From Gordonia sp. PDNC005 (lineage in GTDB: Bacteria > Actinomycetota > Actinomycetes > Mycobacteriales > Mycobacteriaceae): a stretch of 64,000 bases of DNA. Numbering within the stretch: the stretch's first letter is position 1; each line of letters opens with the position of its first letter. Positions 62,654-64,000 of the stretch are shown one piece after another. The notes beneath the pieces were generated by a model that was not told where the DNA came from, did no database searches, and saw only the letters and a list, made by a program, of their open reading frames with translations. The translations under genes and the position numbers were made by a program. The stretch spans positions 3,658,001 through 3,722,000 of the forward strand of contig NZ_CP070351.1 in assembly GCF_016919385.1 (NCBI RefSeq), written 5' to 3'.

Positions 62654-63907
62654 TCAGCGGCGCAGCGCGCCGGATGCGTCGAACTCGGCTTCTCGACCCG
62701 CCATCTGCGCGCGGTACCAGTTCTCGCGGTGCATGATCATCCACTTCTCGTGCAGCCTGCCGATCGGACGGATCCGGCGGAGCGTCTCGATCAGCAGCAC
62801 CGCGGGCAGGCGCACCGCGATCCACAGCAGACCGGGCCAGGCGTTCGGCATCCGGTACTTCGCATAGGTGGGCGGCATCATGAACAGCCGCGAGTACGCG
62901 GCGTACATCGTGCCGTTGTAGCGCTCACGCAGTCTGATGAGCCCGGCGTGTCCGTCGCGCGGCGCGAACGCAGCTGGGAACGATTCGATCAGCTCGACGC
63001 CGTGGTCGCCGGCGTCGTGACTGCGCGACACGGTCACCAGCGCAAGCAGGCGCAGCGTGTCGGCGATCGTCTCCGGGTACCAGGTGTTCCGGACCCCCAG
63101 GAGATGACCCATGTAGCGCTGGAAATGGATCAGTTCGTTGATCTCGGCGCGCGTGGTCTGCACTCCGACCATCCACAAAGCCATCGCGGGGACCACGCTT
63201 CCACCTGCGAGCGTCAGGAGTTGGTAGGCCTGACTGATCGGATATCCCCAGCGTGTCGAATCCCATTCCGGATGCTCGGCGACGCGGCGTCGGACGAACA
63301 CGTGCATCACGCGGACGAGCATCGCCGTCGCGCGCCCCTGACTCCCCGGAGTGAGCAGCGCTCCCGGCTCGGAGACGTCGATCCAGAACTTGGCGGTCTC
63401 CAGGAACCGGCGCAGCGCGTTGTCGCCCGCGTACCCGCCCGCCAACGACAGCGGCGTCGCAACGGCGGCCTCGGTGTACATCTCGAGGGTCTCTCCGCCC
63501 GCGACGCTGAACAGGAACGTCCCCCATCGCCGCCATGTGCGGGCCCCGGCCTCGACGAGCTCCGGGTCCACCCAGTCGGGGACGTCCTCGAACTCGGCGA
63601 ACAGATCGACCATCGCCTGCGGCGGATTGTTGATACTGCCGATCCCGTGGTCAAGCGCCTGCGTCAGCATGGCCCGCCCCTCTGTCCGGCCGATCGCGCC
63701 GAGGAACACCTCGTCGACGAACCGTTCGGCGATGGGATCGGAGTTGTGCATGTCGCCGCAGAACGCCTCGATCTGCCCTGTGGTCGGGAAGACGTCTTTG
63801 CCGGTCAACCCCTTCGCGAGCTTGCGCACACGACGGACTGCGGGGCGGGCCATCGCCTGCCGATAAGGGAATGCGGAGGGTGTGACGGTGTTCACGCCGC
63901 CGACCAT
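62654..63907 (-). CDS. MpaB/DUF2236 family oxygenase-like protein
   Basis: A 417-residue all-helical protein of the oxygenase MpaB family (DUF2236), which includes the heme-containing rubber oxygenase Lcp and mycophenolic acid enzyme MpaB. Visible family features: MLVRVMHVFVRRRV with Arg and His, and INELIHFQRYMGHLLGV with His and Arg, the regions that bind the heme-b in Lcp. Starts: ATG 63907 lies inside a perfect operator, so a downstream GTG (63895 or 63886) or ATG 63853 may be the true one. Likely regulated by the TetR at 63951. Confidence 0.75.
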   Translation of the reverse strand: MVGGVNTVTPSAFPYRQAMARPAVRRVRKLAKGLTGKDVFPTTGQIEAFCGDMHNSDPIAERFVDEVFLGAIGRTEGRAMLTQALDHGIGSINNPPQAMVDLFAEFEDVPDWVDPELVEAGARTWRRWGTFLFSVAGGETLEMYTEAAVATPLSLAGGYAGDNALRRFLETAKFWIDVSEPGALLTPGSQGRATAMLVRVMHVFVRRRVAEHPEWDSTRWGYPISQAYQLLTLAGGSVVPAMALWMVGVQTTRAEINELIHFQRYMGHLLGVRNTWYPETIADTLRLLALVTVSRSHDAGDHGVELIESFPAAFAPRDGHAGLIRLRERYNGTMYAAYSRLFMMPPTYAKYRMPNAWPGLLWIAVRLPAVLLIETLRRIRPIGRLHEKWMIMHRENWYRAQMAGREAEFDASGALRR

Positions 63908-63922
63908 ACCATGAGGTATGGT
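63903..63922. promoter_or_regulatory. TetR operator in the MpaB/TetR divergent promoter
   Basis: ACCATACC-ATGA-GGTATGGT is a dyad with perfect 8-bp arms, between the MpaB-family gene (-) and the TetR gene (+). It overlaps the most upstream MpaB start codon, which argues that translation begins further in. Confidence 0.75.
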
Positions 63923-63950
63923 TCGTGCGTAGGTACGCTAACCTGGGTCG

Positions 63951-64000
63951 ATGCCTCGTCGAACCACTCGCCTCGCGGCCACCGACTGGGTGGACGCCGC
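63951..64000 (+). CDS. TetR-family regulator, N-terminal end (runs off the window)
   Basis: Only the first 16 codons are seen: MPRRTTRLAATDWVDA. The opening RRTTRLAATDWVDA matches the first helix of TetR repressors. With the operator at 63903 and the divergent MpaB gene, it is most likely the local repressor. The rest lies beyond base 64000. Confidence 0.6.
   Translation, partial: MPRRTTRLAATDWVDA

Overview
The window reads as one contiguous piece of a high-GC actinobacterial chromosome. Codon use, the SDR/TetR/acyl-CoA dehydrogenase density, a 13E12/DUF222 endonuclease, a DUF5313 protein, an actinobacterial pyruvate carboxylase and an intein-bearing DnaB all suggest a Mycobacteriales member, most likely Gordonia or a close relative. 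The genus call is inference; there is no rRNA or tRNA here. I found no CRISPR array, transposase, prophage or rRNA/tRNA gene.

Layout. 1-8505: end of an ABC exporter half, a repeat cluster, an RhtA-like exporter with a divergent LysR regulator, a short run of DUF1697, DUF202 and rnhA, a DUF559-type putative nuclease flanked by two matching palindromes, and a YhgE/Pip membrane protein with its ABC-like ATPase. 8682-14451: an acyl-CoA operon (two acyl-CoA dehydrogenases, a CaiB-type CoA transferase like 2-methylfumaryl-CoA isomerase, TetR, SDR, a mesaconyl-CoA-hydratase-like dehydratase). 14467-16277: DUF5313 protein, OhrR-like MarR regulator, secreted SGNH hydrolase. 16444-30501: a catabolic island of five transcription units for an aromatic or N-heteroaromatic acid (RidA, MarR, Rieske oxygenase and reductase, TPP enzyme, SDRs, cupin, hydrolase, extradiol dioxygenase, aldehyde dehydrogenase, MFS importer, NicC-like monooxygenase). 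Four of these units carry the same 18-bp dyad upstream.

30613-39898: SDR, pyruvate carboxylase, two tandem secreted paralogues of unknown function that share four cysteines, a VOC protein and an SDR. 40271-46336: a ketone-type cassette (MFS, Baeyer-Villiger monooxygenase, SDR, HSL-type esterase, TetR) with a motif shared between its divergent promoter and the TetR gene. 46383-49063: MarR with a divergent MMPL transporter. 49057-53955: TetR and a divergent four-gene operon (flavin monooxygenase, SDR, acetoacetate-decarboxylase-like, old yellow enzyme) around a 34-bp dyad.

54087-64000: DUF222/HNH protein, SnoaL-like protein, LLM flavin oxidoreductase, small membrane and hypothetical proteins, a frameshifted cupin gene, a possible immunity-type protein, dnaB with a class 3 intein in its Walker A motif, and a CrtC/AttH-like plus MpaB-family pair controlled by a divergent TetR whose gene runs off the right edge. 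The main points of interest are the class 3 intein, the four-site operator series in the aromatic island, the paired Cys-conserved secreted proteins and the mesaconyl-CoA-like operon.
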